Assembly: GCF_020880695.1 (NCBI RefSeq)
Contig: NZ_JAJIWO010000003.1
Location: 1 to 64,000 of the forward strand
Length of the DNA stretch: 64,000 nucleotides
Source of the DNA: Mucilaginibacter sp. UR6-11
GTDB lineage: Bacteria; Bacteroidota; Bacteroidia; Sphingobacteriales; Sphingobacteriaceae
Direction: 5' to 3'
The notes below the pieces were generated by a model. That model saw nothing but the letters and a program-made list of their open reading frames with translations, did not search any database and was not told the origin of the DNA. The position numbers and the translations under genes are program-made. This document shows positions 8,004-15,327 of this stretch, one piece after another. Numbering within the stretch: position 1 is the first letter of the stretch; each line of letters starts with the position of its first letter.

Positions 8004-9551
8004 ATGGCTGAAACTGGCTTTAAAAAATGGATCATTACCATCACGGTGATCGTAGCTTCGTTGCTGGAGCTTATTGATACCACGATAGTAAACGTATCCT
8101 TACCGGTTATCCAGGGCAACCTGGGTGCTACCCTGGAGGACGTTGCCTGGGTAGTTACCGGATACGCGGTTGCAAACGTAATTGTACTCCCCATGTCGGG
8201 GTGGTTAGGCAGCCGCTTCGGACGTAAACAATATTTTATAACTTCTATCATTGTATTTACCATAGCGTCATTTTTATGCGGTAATGCAACCGGAATGGAC
8301 GAGCTGGTTATCTTCCGGATACTGCAGGGACTTGCCGGTGGTGGTTTGATATCAACATCGCAGGCTATATTGGTTGAAACCTGGCCACGCGAGCAAATAG
8401 GCACCGCGACAGCACTATTTGGTTTGGGCGCAGTAGTAGGCCCTACTGTGGGCCCTACCATTGGTGGCTATATTACCGACCACGCTAACTGGCGCTGGAT
8501 ATTTTATGTAAACATTCCTGTAGGTGCACTGGCTGCGTTTTGCGCCTACACCTTCATAAACGAAACACCCAAGGAGGCAAAGGGTAAACCTATCGATTGG
8601 TGGGGCATTGGCCTACTTGCCGTTGCGGTTGGCAGCTTACAAACGATATTAGAGAAAGGCGAATCAGAAGATTGGTTTGCTACCACTTATATCCTGGTTT
8701 TAACAGTAACTGCTGTATTGGGAGTTATCCTTTTTATCTGGCGTGAATTAAGTACAGACCACCCGATAGTAAACTTCGGTATATTGCGGCACCGCAGCTT
8801 CGCGGTGGGTATGTTTACCTCGTTTATATTAGGGTTTGGTTTATATGGCTCAGTGTTTGTGTTCCCGGTATTTTGCCAGAACCTGTTGGGTTTCTCAGCA
8901 CAGCAAACCGGCGAGCTGCTGTTTCCCGGTGGTTTATGTACCATTGTAATGATGCCGTTTATTGGTAAGATGCTTAATAAAGGTATCCCGGCGCAATTTA
9001 TGGCGACAGGGGGTATGTTCTTGTTCTTCGTGTTTACTTTTATGCTCAGCAAGTCTACATTAGCTACCGGCCAGGCAGATGTGTTAATACCCTTATTGAT
9101 AAGAGGTGTTGGTATGGCGTTGTTATTTGTACCGTTAACCACCTTAGCTATCGCCGATTTAAAAGGTGCCGAACTTGGCCAGGGCACCGGCTTAAACAAC
9201 ATGATGCGCCAATTGGGCGGATCATTTGGTATAGCCGTGTTAACTACCATCATACATATACGCACAGGTTTTCACCGCAGCAACCTGTTAAGCAATATTA
9301 ATCCGTATAACAATACCTTTATTGATAATTTGCATTCGATACAGCAGGGTTTTATTATAAAAGGCAAATCGGTCTCCGATGCTTTACATATGGCTTATGC
9401 TGCTATGGAAGGTAAGGTGGTAAGGCAATCATTATTGTTAACCTATGATGATGCGTATTACATATCAGGACTGGTAATGTTATTTTCAATACCGTTGCTG
9501 TACCTGCAACCATTTAAAAAGAATGCCAAAGTGCCAACAGATGTGCACTAA
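8004..9551 (+). CDS. DHA2 family MFS multidrug transporter (EmrB/QacA type)
   Basis: 515 residues, consistent with the 14-helix DHA2 group of drug/proton antiporters. Visible motifs are LIDTTIVNVSLPVI in helix 1, GWLGSRFGRKQYF (motif A) and GLGAVVGPTVGPTIGGYI (motif C of exporters). With the adaptor and TolC homologue just upstream it forms an EmrAB-TolC-like efflux pump. The gene ends 4 bases before a strong terminator and so closes the operon. Candidate substrates are lipophilic drugs or toxic metabolites; not determinable here. Confidence 0.93.
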   Translation: MAETGFKKWIITITVIVASLLELIDTTIVNVSLPVIQGNLGATLEDVAWVVTGYAVANVIVLPMSGWLGSRFGRKQYFITSIIVFTIASFLCGNATGMDELVIFRILQGLAGGGLISTSQAILVETWPREQIGTATALFGLGAVVGPTVGPTIGGYITDHANWRWIFYVNIPVGALAAFCAYTFINETPKEAKGKPIDWWGIGLLAVAVGSLQTILEKGESEDWFATTYILVLTVTAVLGVILFIWRELSTDHPIVNFGILRHRSFAVGMFTSFILGFGLYGSVFVFPVFCQNLLGFSAQQTGELLFPGGLCTIVMMPFIGKMLNKGIPAQFMATGGMFLFFVFTFMLSKSTLATGQADVLIPLLIRGVGMALLFVPLTTLAIADLKGAELGQGTGLNNMMRQLGGSFGIAVLTTIIHIRTGFHRSNLLSNINPYNNTFIDNLHSIQQGFIIKGKSVSDALHMAYAAMEGKVVRQSLLLTYDDAYYISGLVMLFSIPLLYLQPFKKNAKVPTDVH

Positions 9552-9555
9552 AAAG

Positions 9556-9593
9556 AAAAGCCGTTCCCCTATGAAAGGAACGGCTTTTTTTTT
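9556..9593 (+). terminator. Intrinsic terminator of the efflux operon
   Basis: A perfect 12-bp stem (AAAAGCCGTTCC at 9556-9567, GGAACGGCTTTT at 9577-9588) with a 9-base loop is followed by a run of T to 9593. It begins 4 bases after the MFS stop codon. Confidence 0.9.
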
Positions 9594-9804
9594 CAAAAAA
9601 ATCAACAATTAAATTTTAGTATTGCGTCCCCGATACGGCTTTTCCTCACAACAAAAAAAGTATCCTCGCAGGACTTGTTTAAATCTTAGCCATAAATTTA
9701 GGAGTTTTTAATTAACAAAACCTATTTTTATTTGCCTTAAATGAAATTATTTTCATTTGCTTTAAAACGCAGTGAATACTGTTTATTTATTCCGAATATT
9801 ACCG

Positions 9805-9841
9805 GCAGCACTGATAAGCAGGGCTGCTTTTTTTATATTTG
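9805..9841 (+). promoter_or_regulatory. pnuC leader: hairpin with T-tract and overlapping -7 box
   Basis: GCAGC (9805-9809) pairs with GCTGC (9823-9827), followed by seven T, giving a short terminator-like hairpin immediately before pnuC. TATATTTG (9834-9841) fits the -7 consensus and ends only 4 bases before the ATG, implying a nearly leaderless transcript. No good -33 TTG was found. Either reading (attenuator or promoter) is possible. The rest of the 9594-9845 spacer is AT-rich, with no riboswitch core that I recognise. Confidence 0.35.
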
Positions 9842-9845
9842 AGCA

Positions 9846-10448
9846 ATGACAATCATACACGCGCTGCAAACCTGGTGGCTACAACAATCGTTACTTGAAG
9901 TAATTGGCGTTATAACCGGGTTGTTATGTGTTTACCTGGCCGCTAAAAATATTATCTGGAACTGGCCCTTCGCCATTGTAAGCGTGGGGATCTACATTTT
10001 TATCTTCTACGAAAAAAACCTGTTTGCCGATATGGGCCTGCAGTTTTATTTTATGGCCATGAACATTTACGGCTGGTATTTCTGGAGCAAAAAACCGGCA
10101 TCTGCAGATAAAACCCCGGTATTGCGTGTAAAAAGGCGCGAAGTTATTTTATCAGTGCTGGCCATCATCGTATTTACTTTTATATTAGGGTCGCTGTTAA
10201 AATACACAACAGCGTCTTTCCCCTACCTGGATAGCTTTTGCACCGCCTGCAGTTTGGTGGCTCAGGTTTTCCTGGCAAGGAAGGTACTGGAGAACTGGCT
10301 GATATGGATATTTGTAGACATTATTTATGTAGGCGTTTATATTTATAAAGACCTGCACCTTACTGCAGTAATGTATGCTATTTATGTAGCAATAGCTTTG
10401 CTGGGATATTTAGATTGGAAGAGAGATTGGAAAAAGCAAGTGGCCTAA
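9846..10448 (+). CDS. pnuC: PnuC-type nicotinamide riboside transporter
   Basis: 200 residues with about seven membrane helices and the PnuC-family segments WNWPFAIVSVGIYIFIFYEK and YFMAMNIYGWYFW, where aromatic residues line the substrate path. The family facilitates diffusion of vitamin precursors that are trapped by phosphorylation. Homologues for thiamine (PnuT) look similar, but here a NadR-like ribosylnicotinamide kinase follows within 12 bases, which favours nicotinamide riboside and NAD salvage. Inner membrane. Confidence 0.88.
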   Translation: MTIIHALQTWWLQQSLLEVIGVITGLLCVYLAAKNIIWNWPFAIVSVGIYIFIFYEKNLFADMGLQFYFMAMNIYGWYFWSKKPASADKTPVLRVKRREVILSVLAIIVFTFILGSLLKYTTASFPYLDSFCTACSLVAQVFLARKVLENWLIWIFVDIIYVGVYIYKDLHLTAVMYAIYVAIALLGYLDWKRDWKKQVA

Positions 10449-10459
10449 TCATTTTAATT

Positions 10460-10993
10460 GTGAGAAACGAGATCAAAAAAATTGCTGTAGTAGGCCCAGA
10501 ATCAACGGGTAAGTCAACCATGTCTGCCTACCTGGCCGATCATTACCAAACCATTTGGGTGCCCGAGTTTGCCCGTGAATATTGCGAAAAACTAACCCAA
10601 CCGCCAACCTGGCAGGACGAGATCAATATGTTTCACGGACAGCTGGCGCTTGAAAAAGAGCTGGTTCCCCAAGCCAATAATATTTTAATTTGCGACACCA
10701 CCTTTATCACCGTTAAGATCTGGAGCGATGAAATTTTTGGCCGATCTCCGCAGGAAGTGCTGGATGCATTACCCAATCATCAATATGACCTTTACCTGCT
10801 TTTAAATATCGACCTGCCCTGGCAGGATGACCCGCTGCGCGATTTCCCCCATAAGCGCGAACATTTTATGGGCGTTTGGCATAAAGAGCTTGACGCCTTA
10901 AATGCCAGGTATATATTGATAAGCGGTACCGGCACTGACCGGTACGAAAACTCTGTTAAAGCCATTGATGCTTTTCTGGAAAAGCAAGCGTAA
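10460..10993 (+). CDS. NadR-like ATPase / ribosylnicotinamide kinase
   Basis: About 177 residues. The opening KKIAVVGPESTGKST is the P-loop typical of the kinase domain of NadR, followed by FAREYCE and a Walker-B-like ICDTTFITVKIW. The NMN-adenylyltransferase and DNA-binding domains of enterobacterial NadR are absent, as in many Bacteroidota versions. It should phosphorylate nicotinamide riboside to NMN, trapping what PnuC imports. I prefer the GTG at 10460, which puts the P-loop near the N-terminus as in the family; an ATG at 10415 would overlap pnuC by 34 bases. Confidence 0.85.
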   Translation: MRNEIKKIAVVGPESTGKSTMSAYLADHYQTIWVPEFAREYCEKLTQPPTWQDEINMFHGQLALEKELVPQANNILICDTTFITVKIWSDEIFGRSPQEVLDALPNHQYDLYLLLNIDLPWQDDPLRDFPHKREHFMGVWHKELDALNARYILISGTGTDRYENSVKAIDAFLEKQA

Positions 10994-11001
10994 CACCGTG
11001 T

Positions 11002-11081
11002 TAGGGATAGAAGCGGATACCGGCCTGCGGCTAAGGCCTGAAGGCGTATAAGCGGATAGCCGGCCCCGATTAAAATCGGGG
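11002..11081 (+). ncRNA. Structured intergenic element with AGCGGATA repeats (Flavo-1-like?)
   Basis: Two direct AGCGGATA copies (11012-11019 and 11051-11058) flank a possible ATAC/GTAT-closed hairpin. The segment ends in a perfect hairpin CCCCGAT-TAAA-ATCGGGG (11064-11081). The pattern of GATAG-AAGCGG on one side and AGCGGATAGC on the other resembles a recurrent intergenic RNA-like motif of Bacteroidota, possibly Rfam Flavo-1. The match is from memory, not from a covariance search. It follows the NadR-like gene by 8 bases and could also be its 3' end. Confidence 0.35.
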
Positions 11082-11408
11082 AACACCCTGATTAACGTTA
11101 TAATGCTCCCCCATGCGCCGATTATACTTTACTGCCTACTTTAACCTTTCTTATTCTGTAACTCACACATCCTTCAACACTCTCCGCTCCCGTCCCCAAA
11201 ACATCATTACAAAGTAACTAAATCATTCTATTACTTATCTTTAGTATAACTATCACCTATGATTACACTATCGAACACCTAACTAACCTATAATGATCTC
11301 ATAATCAACCACACCAGCATGCATAAATTCACACTATTTTCATAAATAATTCACTTTGATGCAACATTCAAAAATACCCGATGTCTTATAACCCGAAAGC
11401 TGTAAAAC
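11082..11408. other. AT-rich spacer before the sigma factor gene
   Basis: About 330 bases rich in A, T and C, with no coding frame that looks real on either strand. It must hold the promoter of the sigma-factor operon. The closest -7 match is TCACTTTG, about 55 bases before the start, one mismatch from TAnnTTTG. Nothing else was recognised. Confidence 0.5.
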
Positions 11409-11966
11409 TTGGAAGCCTTATTCGTTGATAAACATTACAACTTAGTAGTTGAATGTAAGCAGGGCAGTAAAAAAGCCTGCTATGAACTGTATAAACTATA
11501 TGCTAAAGCGATGTTAAACGTCGCCTTTAGGATAGTGGGCAATGTTGCCGAGGCTGAAGATGTTTTACACGAGTCGTTTTTAGATGCTTTTAAGCGGATA
11601 AAAGATTTCAGGCAGGAAACAACGTTTGGATTATGGCTAAAACAAATAGTGGTAAGCCGGTCAATTAACTTATTACGCAAAAGAAAGGTAGAGCTGGTTG
11701 AGCTTGACGAAGATTTAAATAATATAATTGACGAGGAGCAGGAGGACGAGGAAGAAACGCAATATAAAGTGGCCCTGGTAAAACAGGCTATGAATGAGCT
11801 GCCCGAGGGTTATAAACAGGTGATATCCTTATACCTGATAGAGGGATATGATCATGAAGAAATTGGACAGATATTAAATATTACAGAAAACACATCAAGA
11901 ACACAGTTTTTGAGAGCTAAAAGAAAATTGAGCGAGATTTTAAACAGGAAAGGAATAATACAATGA
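11409..11966 (+). CDS. ECF-type RNA polymerase sigma factor
   Basis: 185 residues. Region 2 is visible in AMLNVAFRIVGNVAEAEDVLHESFLDAFKRI and region 4 in MNELPEGYKQVISLYLIEGYDHEEIGQIL...TSRTQFLRAKRKL, with an acidic linker of Glu/Asp between them. ECF factors redirect RNA polymerase to envelope or stress genes. The start is a TTG; the in-frame stop at 11403-11405 excludes any upstream start and no ATG exists before region 2. The stop overlaps the next start (ATGA at 11963), coupling it to the anti-sigma-like gene. Confidence 0.92.
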   Translation: MEALFVDKHYNLVVECKQGSKKACYELYKLYAKAMLNVAFRIVGNVAEAEDVLHESFLDAFKRIKDFRQETTFGLWLKQIVVSRSINLLRKRKVELVELDEDLNNIIDEEQEDEEETQYKVALVKQAMNELPEGYKQVISLYLIEGYDHEEIGQILNITENTSRTQFLRAKRKLSEILNRKGIIQ

Positions 11967-12520
11967 GCAAGCGATTAGAGGATTTTATAAAAACCAACCG
12001 GCAAGAATTTGACGACCTGGAACCAAGAGCAAATTTATGGAGCAGGATTGAAATAGAATTACCACAACAATTTACAGAACAAAAGCGCGAGGCTAAAACA
12101 TTTTCATTAGGGTTTGTTCTACGCGTTGCCGCAATAGTGATCATGGTGATGGGTGCATGTTTTTTTACTTATTTACGTCGCCAGCCGGCAACGGTTAACT
12201 ATGCAGCCATAAACCCTGAGTATGCCAAAAAACGGGTACAGTATACCTCGCTGATAGCAACCCAGCGCACCGAGCTTAAAAGCATCGCAAAATCAGACCC
12301 GCAACTTTACAAAGAGTTTACCGCCGAGATTGGCAAAATGGATTCTACCTATAAAAAACTAAATAAAGATTTATTAACCAGCCCTAACCAGGAAGCTGTT
12401 TTGCGTGCAATGATCCGGAACTTGCGGGTACAAACAGAGGTACTGAATCAACAACTTAATGTAATTGAACAATTTAATGAATTTAAAAGTCAGCAAAAAA
12501 ATGAAGTTAAAAATATATAA
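11963..12520 (+). CDS. Membrane anti-sigma-like protein
   Basis: 185 residues: a cytoplasmic N-terminus (about 1-48), one membrane helix (about 49-70, FVLRVAAIVIMVMGACFFTYL) and a charged, coiled-coil-like periplasmic part (about 85-185). Topology and position, overlapping the ECF sigma gene by 4 bases, fit an anti-sigma factor that holds the sigma factor at the membrane. No zinc-binding HxxxCxxC anti-sigma motif is present, so the role rests on context. The end overlaps the next gene by 20 bases. Confidence 0.7.
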   Translation: MSKRLEDFIKTNRQEFDDLEPRANLWSRIEIELPQQFTEQKREAKTFSLGFVLRVAAIVIMVMGACFFTYLRRQPATVNYAAINPEYAKKRVQYTSLIATQRTELKSIAKSDPQLYKEFTAEIGKMDSTYKKLNKDLLTSPNQEAVLRAMIRNLRVQTEVLNQQLNVIEQFNEFKSQQKNEVKNI

Positions 12521-13901
12521 CATAGTCCTGATGGCATTGGCAGGCCTTATGGCTTATCATACCGCCGGTGCACAAACTGGAGCACCGGTTCCGGCAACGC
12601 CGCCTTCGCCGCCTGCCGCACCGATGCCAACAAATATTATCATTTCCAATGACCTGGCTTATGAAGCAAATCCGCAGGTTACCCCGGAGGTTTATTATTA
12701 TAATGACGGATCGCAGGATACTGCCTACCGTAATAAAATGAATAAGCTGAGAGAAAAGATGCGCCAGCTTAATAAAGAAATGTCCGATCTGAGCCGCGAG
12801 GAAAGCAAGAAAAACCTTGCCGCGTCACAGGAAAAAATGACCATCCTGCGCAAAGGCATGCGCATTAGGTTAGACTCTTCTTTTAACAAGAGCTTTAGCA
12901 GCACTTTCGATCACCTGCGTTTTAATAATTTCGACTCGGATGTTAATTTGCAGAAACAGGTAGCCAGCGGCGATGTAAAAGAAAAAAGCAAAACCTTTAC
13001 CAAAAGCTACCCGGTTGATGTTAATGACAAATTACAAATTGATAACCGTTATGGTAAAATAACCGTAAACACCTGGAACAAAAACGAGGTAAAGGTTGAT
13101 GTTGATATTAAAGCTTACGCTAATGATGATGCCGACGCTCAGAAATTACTTGACCAAACTACAATTAACAGTAGCAAAGAGGACAATACAGTAGCTTTTA
13201 CAACGGCTATTGACCGTGGCGAAAGTTCATGGTGGGGCACTATGTCACAAAATGGCAAAGTAATAAAAGTACACAAGGTTATTATTAACTACACAGTGTA
13301 TATGCCGGCAAAAAATGCGTTAACTATTAATAACAGGTATGGCGCTGTTAGTTTGCCTAATTTAGATGGTAAACTAAATATCAGTAACAGCTATGGCGGG
13401 CTGGTAGCAAAGGCATTAACCAATGCAGATAACGTGATAGTTGTCAGATATGGCGATGCCAATATAGCCAGCCTTACGGGTAGCAAGCTAAACGTGGCTT
13501 ATGGCAGCCTTGATCTTACATCATGCGATAACGTGGACGCAACATTAAGCTATAGCCCCGCAAAAATTGGCAAACTAAGTTCGTCAGGCACTTTTAACGT
13601 GCGTTATGGTAACGGATTGGAAATTAGCGATGTTGGTAAAAATCTAAAAACGCTGAATATTACCTCAGCTTATGCACCTGTAAAATTGGGATCGTTAAAT
13701 GATATCAATGCTGATTTTGATGTGACCGTACATTATGGCGATTTTGTTTATGACAACTCAACAAACGTAACCAGCAAAACGCCAGATAATGAAAGAGGAT
13801 TTACTTCTACAAAAAATTATAAGGGCCATATAGGCAAAGGTAATGCCGATAAGGTGATTACCATAAAAACCAGCTACGGCCCGGGTGTTAAATTTGACTA
13901 G
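12501..13901 (+). CDS. Secreted DUF4097-like (putative adhesin) protein
   Basis: 466 residues with a signal peptide (KLKIYNIVLMALAGLMAYHTAGAQ), a Pro-rich stretch, a charged coiled-coil segment (about 75-125) and a C-terminal half of short beta repeats. The pattern x-I-x-N-x-Y-G-x-V (for example LTINNRYGAVSLPN, LNISNSYGGLV) is typical of DUF4097 right-handed beta-helix proteins. The ATG at 12501 is chosen because it begins the signal peptide; a frame-open ATG at 12465 would add a non-signal extension. Third gene of the sigma/anti-sigma operon, so possibly its regulated output or a signal-sensing partner. Confidence 0.8.
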   Translation: MKLKIYNIVLMALAGLMAYHTAGAQTGAPVPATPPSPPAAPMPTNIIISNDLAYEANPQVTPEVYYYNDGSQDTAYRNKMNKLREKMRQLNKEMSDLSREESKKNLAASQEKMTILRKGMRIRLDSSFNKSFSSTFDHLRFNNFDSDVNLQKQVASGDVKEKSKTFTKSYPVDVNDKLQIDNRYGKITVNTWNKNEVKVDVDIKAYANDDADAQKLLDQTTINSSKEDNTVAFTTAIDRGESSWWGTMSQNGKVIKVHKVIINYTVYMPAKNALTINNRYGAVSLPNLDGKLNISNSYGGLVAKALTNADNVIVVRYGDANIASLTGSKLNVAYGSLDLTSCDNVDATLSYSPAKIGKLSSSGTFNVRYGNGLEISDVGKNLKTLNITSAYAPVKLGSLNDINADFDVTVHYGDFVYDNSTNVTSKTPDNERGFTSTKNYKGHIGKGNADKVITIKTSYGPGVKFD

Positions 13902-13923
13902 CAATCAAAGCGGCAAGATTATA

Positions 13924-13959
13924 AAAAGCGGCTATTGCTAAAGACAATAGCTGCTTTTT
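13924..13959 (+). terminator. Intrinsic terminator of the sigma-factor operon
   Basis: A 14-bp stem (AAAAGCGGCTATTG at 13924-13937 against CAATAGCTGCTTTT at 13945-13958, one G-T pair) with a 7-base loop, ending in T's. It starts 22 bases after the stop codon. Confidence 0.85.
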
Positions 13960-14002
13960 ATATTTAATAACAAAGCTGTGCTGATTTTGACTTCACTCCA
14001 AG

Positions 14003-15190
14003 TCAAAAAACCCGGCACAATAATCCCTTCAGGTACTCCCCTTCTGCAAATGACGATCTAACCGGATGATCCTCCGGTTGGCAAAACTGGTAAATAAACT
14101 GCACCTGTTTGCCAGCGTCTAACGCCGCCCAGGCAAGCACCTGCTTAAAGGTTTCCATATTCATAGCGCCAGAACATGAATAAGTGGCCAGGAGGCCCCC
14201 GTTATTCAAAAGCAGCATAGCCAGCCTGTTCAGATCTTTATAGGCCCTGGAGGCTCTATCCAGCGCCGAGCGCGATGGCGCGTATTTAGGCGGATCAAGC
14301 ACAATGATATCAAACAATGCTCCTTCTTCCCTGAAAACACGCAATTGCTTATTTACGTCAGACTGGATGGCGATGTGTTTCTGGCTATCCAGTTTATTTA
14401 AAAGGATGTTCTCTTTTAAAGTTTCAATAGCCAGCGCCGAGCTGTCAACACTGGTTACCGATATCGCACCGTTATGTAAAGCGTTTAGCGTGAACCCTCC
14501 GGTATAACTAAAGCAATCCAGCACTTTTTTGCCTTTGGCATAACTGGCTACTATTTTGCGGTTATCGCGCTGATCGCAATAAAAACCTGATTTCTGCCCC
14601 TCGGCTATGTTGATGTTATAAATTATGCTGTTCTCTTTTACCACGACAGATTCTGGCGGATTATCGCCAAACAAAACCACATTATCCGTCTCCAAACCCT
14701 CGTGCTGTCTTGATGAGGCATCGCTTTTGTCAAAAATACTTGTCGGGTTTAACAACGTTCTTAGTTCGTCAATAATAACCGGCATCATCTTCTCAATGCC
14801 CGATGTTAGTACCTGTACCGCTAAATGATCGGCATATTTATCAACTATAAGCCCGGGCAGGTAATCCGACTCGCTGAATATCAGCCGGCAGGTATTGGTT
14901 TCGCCGCCGCTTAACAGTTCATTACGGCCGGCTACCGCAACAGCTACTTTGTTCCTGAACCAATCTTCATTAACGGTAACTTCTTCATCCCACTCCAGTA
15001 ACCGTAACGCAACCCGCGACTGATCGTTATAAAAACCATAAGCCATAAAATCGCCTTTAGCGTTTATAAGGCGTACAATATCCCCGTTAGCGGGTTTCCC
15101 CTTAACCTGTTCAATCGCTCCCGAAAAAACCCACGGGTGGCGATGAAGTACCGCTTTCTCCTTACCTTTTTTTAATATGATGTCGATCAT
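14003..15190 (-). CDS. RlmI-like 23S rRNA cytosine-5 methyltransferase (class I SAM)
   Basis: 395 residues. An N-terminal PUA-type RNA-binding domain (LHRHPWVFSGAIEQVKG, GDFMAYGFYNDQSRVALRLL) is followed by a Rossmann methyltransferase domain with the SAM motif VLDCFSYTGGF and the catalytic-loop motif DIIVLDPPKYAPSR. This layout is that of RlmI (YccW), which methylates C1962 of 23S rRNA in E. coli; whether the site is the same here is inferred. Cytoplasmic, apparently monocistronic, with a terminator separating it from htrA upstream. Confidence 0.85.
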   Translation of the reverse strand: MIDIILKKGKEKAVLHRHPWVFSGAIEQVKGKPANGDIVRLINAKGDFMAYGFYNDQSRVALRLLEWDEEVTVNEDWFRNKVAVAVAGRNELLSGGETNTCRLIFSESDYLPGLIVDKYADHLAVQVLTSGIEKMMPVIIDELRTLLNPTSIFDKSDASSRQHEGLETDNVVLFGDNPPESVVVKENSIIYNINIAEGQKSGFYCDQRDNRKIVASYAKGKKVLDCFSYTGGFTLNALHNGAISVTSVDSSALAIETLKENILLNKLDSQKHIAIQSDVNKQLRVFREEGALFDIIVLDPPKYAPSRSALDRASRAYKDLNRLAMLLLNNGGLLATYSCSGAMNMETFKQVLAWAALDAGKQVQFIYQFCQPEDHPVRSSFAEGEYLKGLLCRVF

Positions 15191-15209
15191 GGCTGCAAAG
15201 GTATCAACA

Positions 15210-15275
15210 CCCCTCTAAATCTCCCCTAAGGGGAGGCTTTTATTTTAAAATACTTTTTAGGGAGAAGATTTAGGC
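15210..15275. repeat. Dispersed palindromic repeat (CCTCTAAATCTCCCC type)
   Basis: CTCCCC-TAA-GGGGAG (15221-15235) is a perfect hairpin. The flanking CCTCTAAATCTCCC (about 15212-15225) has an imperfect inverted partner in GGGAGAAGATTTAGG (about 15260-15274). This type of short GC-rich palindrome recurs between genes in Bacteroidota genomes. That it is multicopy here is from general knowledge, as only one copy lies in the window. Confidence 0.5.
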
Positions 15276-15277
15276 CA

Positions 15278-15304
15278 CAAAAAAACCCGGACTAAGCCGG
15301 GTTT
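15278..15304 (-). terminator. Intrinsic terminator downstream of htrA
   Basis: On the minus strand AAACCCGG and CCGGGTTT pair (15297-15304 with 15283-15290), with a 6-base loop, followed by a T-run (A's at 15278-15284 on the plus strand). It begins 24 bases after the htrA stop. Confidence 0.85.
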
Positions 15305-15327
15305 CTTCACTATTATATTTGTTATTA

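Noticed and set aside
8687..9265. 192-codon minus-strand frame within the MFS gene
   Set aside because: Antisense of membrane helices; Asn/Pro/Lys-rich without features, while the plus-strand frame is a clear DHA2 transporter.
9594..9804. Possible riboswitch (TPP or NAD) upstream of pnuC
   Set aside because: No conserved core of any riboswitch I know was found; only the short hairpin next to the start stood out.
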